This document shows, piece after piece, positions 6,192-7,646 of a DNA stretch of 7,646 nt; within the stretch, counting starts at the first letter, position 1; each line of letters opens with the position of its first letter. The notes under the pieces are model-generated. The model was not told the origin of the DNA. It ran no database searches and saw nothing but the letters and a program-made list of their open reading frames with translations. This DNA comes from Gammaproteobacteria bacterium (lineage in GTDB: Bacteria; Pseudomonadota; Gammaproteobacteria; Chromatiales; Chromatiaceae), in contig JAGVUH010000475.1 in the NCBI GenBank assembly GCA_019136395.1, positions 1-7,646 on the forward strand, given 5' to 3'. The position numbers and the translations under genes were made by a program.

Positions 6192-7646
6192 GTGAGTTCG
6201 CCGCCGAGCGCTTCCCGACTGATCCGCATCGCCCTCGGCCTGGGGATCGCGCTGCTGACGCTGTTGATTCTCTGGGTCTTGCTGTCCCTGACCGATCAGA
6301 TTCTGTCGGTGTGGCAGGGCCTGGTAAGCTTGCCTGACTGGGTCTTCTGGTTCTACGGCCTGGCCCTCCTGGGCATCCTGATGGCGGGGGGCTATGCCCT
6401 GTGGCGGTTGCTTCGCCCCCGCCGCGCCGGCCCCACCACCCGCGAGGCAACGCTGGATCGCGAGACCCTCGAACGACGCCTGGAGGAAGACGCCGCCGCC
6501 GGCATCGATATCGCTGCCGTCCGCCGTGAGCTGGCCCTGTTGCAGCAGCGCAAGGCGGCGGGGCGTATCCATGTCAGCTTCTTTGGCGAGATCAGCAGTG
6601 GCAAGTCCAGTCTGATCAAGGCCTTGCTGCCGGAAGCGGTGCTGGAGACCAGCGCCGTCGGCGGTACGACCCGCGAGATCGCCGCCTATGCCTGGCACAG
6701 CCCCAGTGGCGACGAGCTGATCCTCACCGACATGCCCGGCACCAACGAGGTCGGTCAGGGGCTCGACGATATGGCCCGGGCCGAGGCCCTGCGCTCCCAC
6801 CTGGTGGTCTATGTCTGCGACGGGGACCTGAGCCGCACCCAATACCAGGAACTCCAGGCCCTGCGGGAACTCGGCAAGCCCCTGATCGTCGCCCTCAACA
6901 AGACCGACCGCTACCGGCGCGAGGAACTGGACTTGCTGCGGGACCGCCTCGCCGAGCGGCTGGCGGAGGAGGTCAGCCGGGAAACTGGCCCTGGCCGGGG
7001 CCGGCGGCGGCGCGGTGCCCAGCGCGGGGTGGACCTGGTGGCCGTCCAGGCGGGGGGTCGCCGGGAGGTCCTGGTGGTCGGTCCGGACGGCACGGAACGG
7101 ACCGAGGTTCGTGACCTGTCGCCCCGGGTGGATGAACTGCGCGAGGCCCTGCAACGGCATCTGGACGAGGACCCGGCGGTTCTGGAAAAGCTGTGCGACA
7201 CCAGCGTCTTTGTCCTGGTGGCGAGGCGTCTGGACGAAGCGGAGCGGGCCTACCGGACTCAGCGCGCTCAGGAACTGACCGTTTCCTATTCCCGCAAGGC
7301 CATGATCGGCGCCATGGCGGCGGTGGCGCCGGGCTCGGATCTCATCATCCAGGGCTATCTGGGCATCGCCCTGGTCAAGGAGCTATCGGCCCTCTACCAG
7401 GTCCCCGTGCGGGAGATGGACACCGACCTGCTGCTGGAACTGGCGCGCAAGCGGGTCGCCCGCCATGCCACCATCATCCTGGCGGTGGCCGGCAACGCCC
7501 TGAAGGCCTTCCCCGGCGTGGGCACCCTGGTTGGCGGTCTGGCCCAGGCGGTGGCCTATGGCATGATCTTCGAGGCCCTGGGCAAGGCGGTGGCCCAGTC
7601 CCTGGAATCCCGGGGGGCCCTGCGGCCCGCCCAAGCGGCGCAAGTC
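6192..7646 (+). CDS. Membrane-anchored Era-like GTPase with C-terminal DUF697 domain, 3' end outside window
   Basis: The frame runs from GTG 6192 for 485 codons to the window edge without a stop. The N-terminus has two hydrophobic segments (about 10-33 and 50-74), then an Arg-rich, helical linker. The GTPase domain follows: G1 GEISSGKSS (132-140), a switch-I threonine in VGGTTRE, G3 DMPG (180-183) and G4 NKTD (236-239). VAVQAGG is a likely degenerate G5. Before it lies an unusual basic insertion, GPGRGRRRR, after the G4 helix. From about residue 364 the sequence reads as DUF697 (SRKAMIGAMAAVAPGSDLI, then AFPGVGTLVGG), a family found on the C-terminal side of bacterial Era/YcjX-like GTPases. 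The role is not established; a membrane-linked or stress-related switch is a guess. No Shine-Dalgarno precedes the GTG, so the exact start is uncertain, but the hydrophobic N-terminus begins right after it. Confidence 0.85.
   Translation, partial: MSSPPSASRLIRIALGLGIALLTLLILWVLLSLTDQILSVWQGLVSLPDWVFWFYGLALLGILMAGGYALWRLLRPRRAGPTTREATLDRETLERRLEEDAAAGIDIAAVRRELALLQQRKAAGRIHVSFFGEISSGKSSLIKALLPEAVLETSAVGGTTREIAAYAWHSPSGDELILTDMPGTNEVGQGLDDMARAEALRSHLVVYVCDGDLSRTQYQELQALRELGKPLIVALNKTDRYRREELDLLRDRLAERLAEEVSRETGPGRGRRRRGAQRGVDLVAVQAGGRREVLVVGPDGTERTEVRDLSPRVDELREALQRHLDEDPAVLEKLCDTSVFVLVARRLDEAERAYRTQRAQELTVSYSRKAMIGAMAAVAPGSDLIIQGYLGIALVKELSALYQVPVREMDTDLLLELARKRVARHATIILAVAGNALKAFPGVGTLVGGLAQAVAYGMIFEALGKAVAQSLESRGALRPAQAAQV

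Noticed and set aside
6003..7160. 385-codon minus-strand frame opposite the GTPase gene
   Set aside because: It is antisense to an intact GTPase with G1, G3 and G4 motifs, is rich in Gln/Gly/Ala and matches no family I know.

Overview
The window is GC-rich bacterial DNA. Its gene content (a Wolinella-type frdCAB operon, a YcgN/UPF0260 homologue, an AAA-ATPase-like/DUF1703 remnant, a DUF697 GTPase and a proteusin-type RiPP precursor) fits an accessory-rich gammaproteobacterium, perhaps a Chromatiales relative. That placement is inference from protein style only. Both window ends cut through genes.

Layout, left to right. (1) Positions 1-267, minus strand: the first 89 codons of a ribosomally made peptide precursor with an NHLP (nitrile-hydratase-like) leader, a double-glycine boundary and the start of a Gly/Asn-rich core. 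The rest of the core and any maturation genes lie beyond position 1. (2) Positions 268-572: non-coding, with a candidate promoter for the precursor. (3) Positions 573-1293, plus strand: an AAA-ATPase-like gene that has lost its middle. The ATPase half runs to about 1211 and joins out of frame to the last codons of the normal C-terminus. (4) Positions 1292-1403: a GC-rich hairpin repeat, with a second copy in the same orientation at 5851-5962. (5) Positions 5028-1422, minus strand: frdC-frdA-frdB, a di-haem quinol:fumarate reductase or succinate dehydrogenase with ATGA overlaps at both junctions. A near-perfect FNR-type box lies just upstream. (6) Positions 5758-5354, minus strand: a YcgN-like protein with an apparent in-frame deletion of its CxxCxxCC cluster. 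A palindrome covers its candidate -10 box. (7) Positions 5808-6191: non-coding, holding repeat copy 2, a 7-bp tandem repeat, a 12-bp perfect inverted repeat and a TATAAT box. (8) Positions 6192-7646, plus strand: a membrane-anchored GTPase with a C-terminal DUF697 domain, open at the window end.

The frd genes form one functional unit: an electron-transfer complex in the cytoplasmic membrane, probably induced when oxygen is low. The other genes show no evident functional link to it. The RiPP precursor at the left edge is the best candidate for an undescribed system. It is easily missed because its reading frame is open at the window edge and other frames overlap it on the opposite strand.
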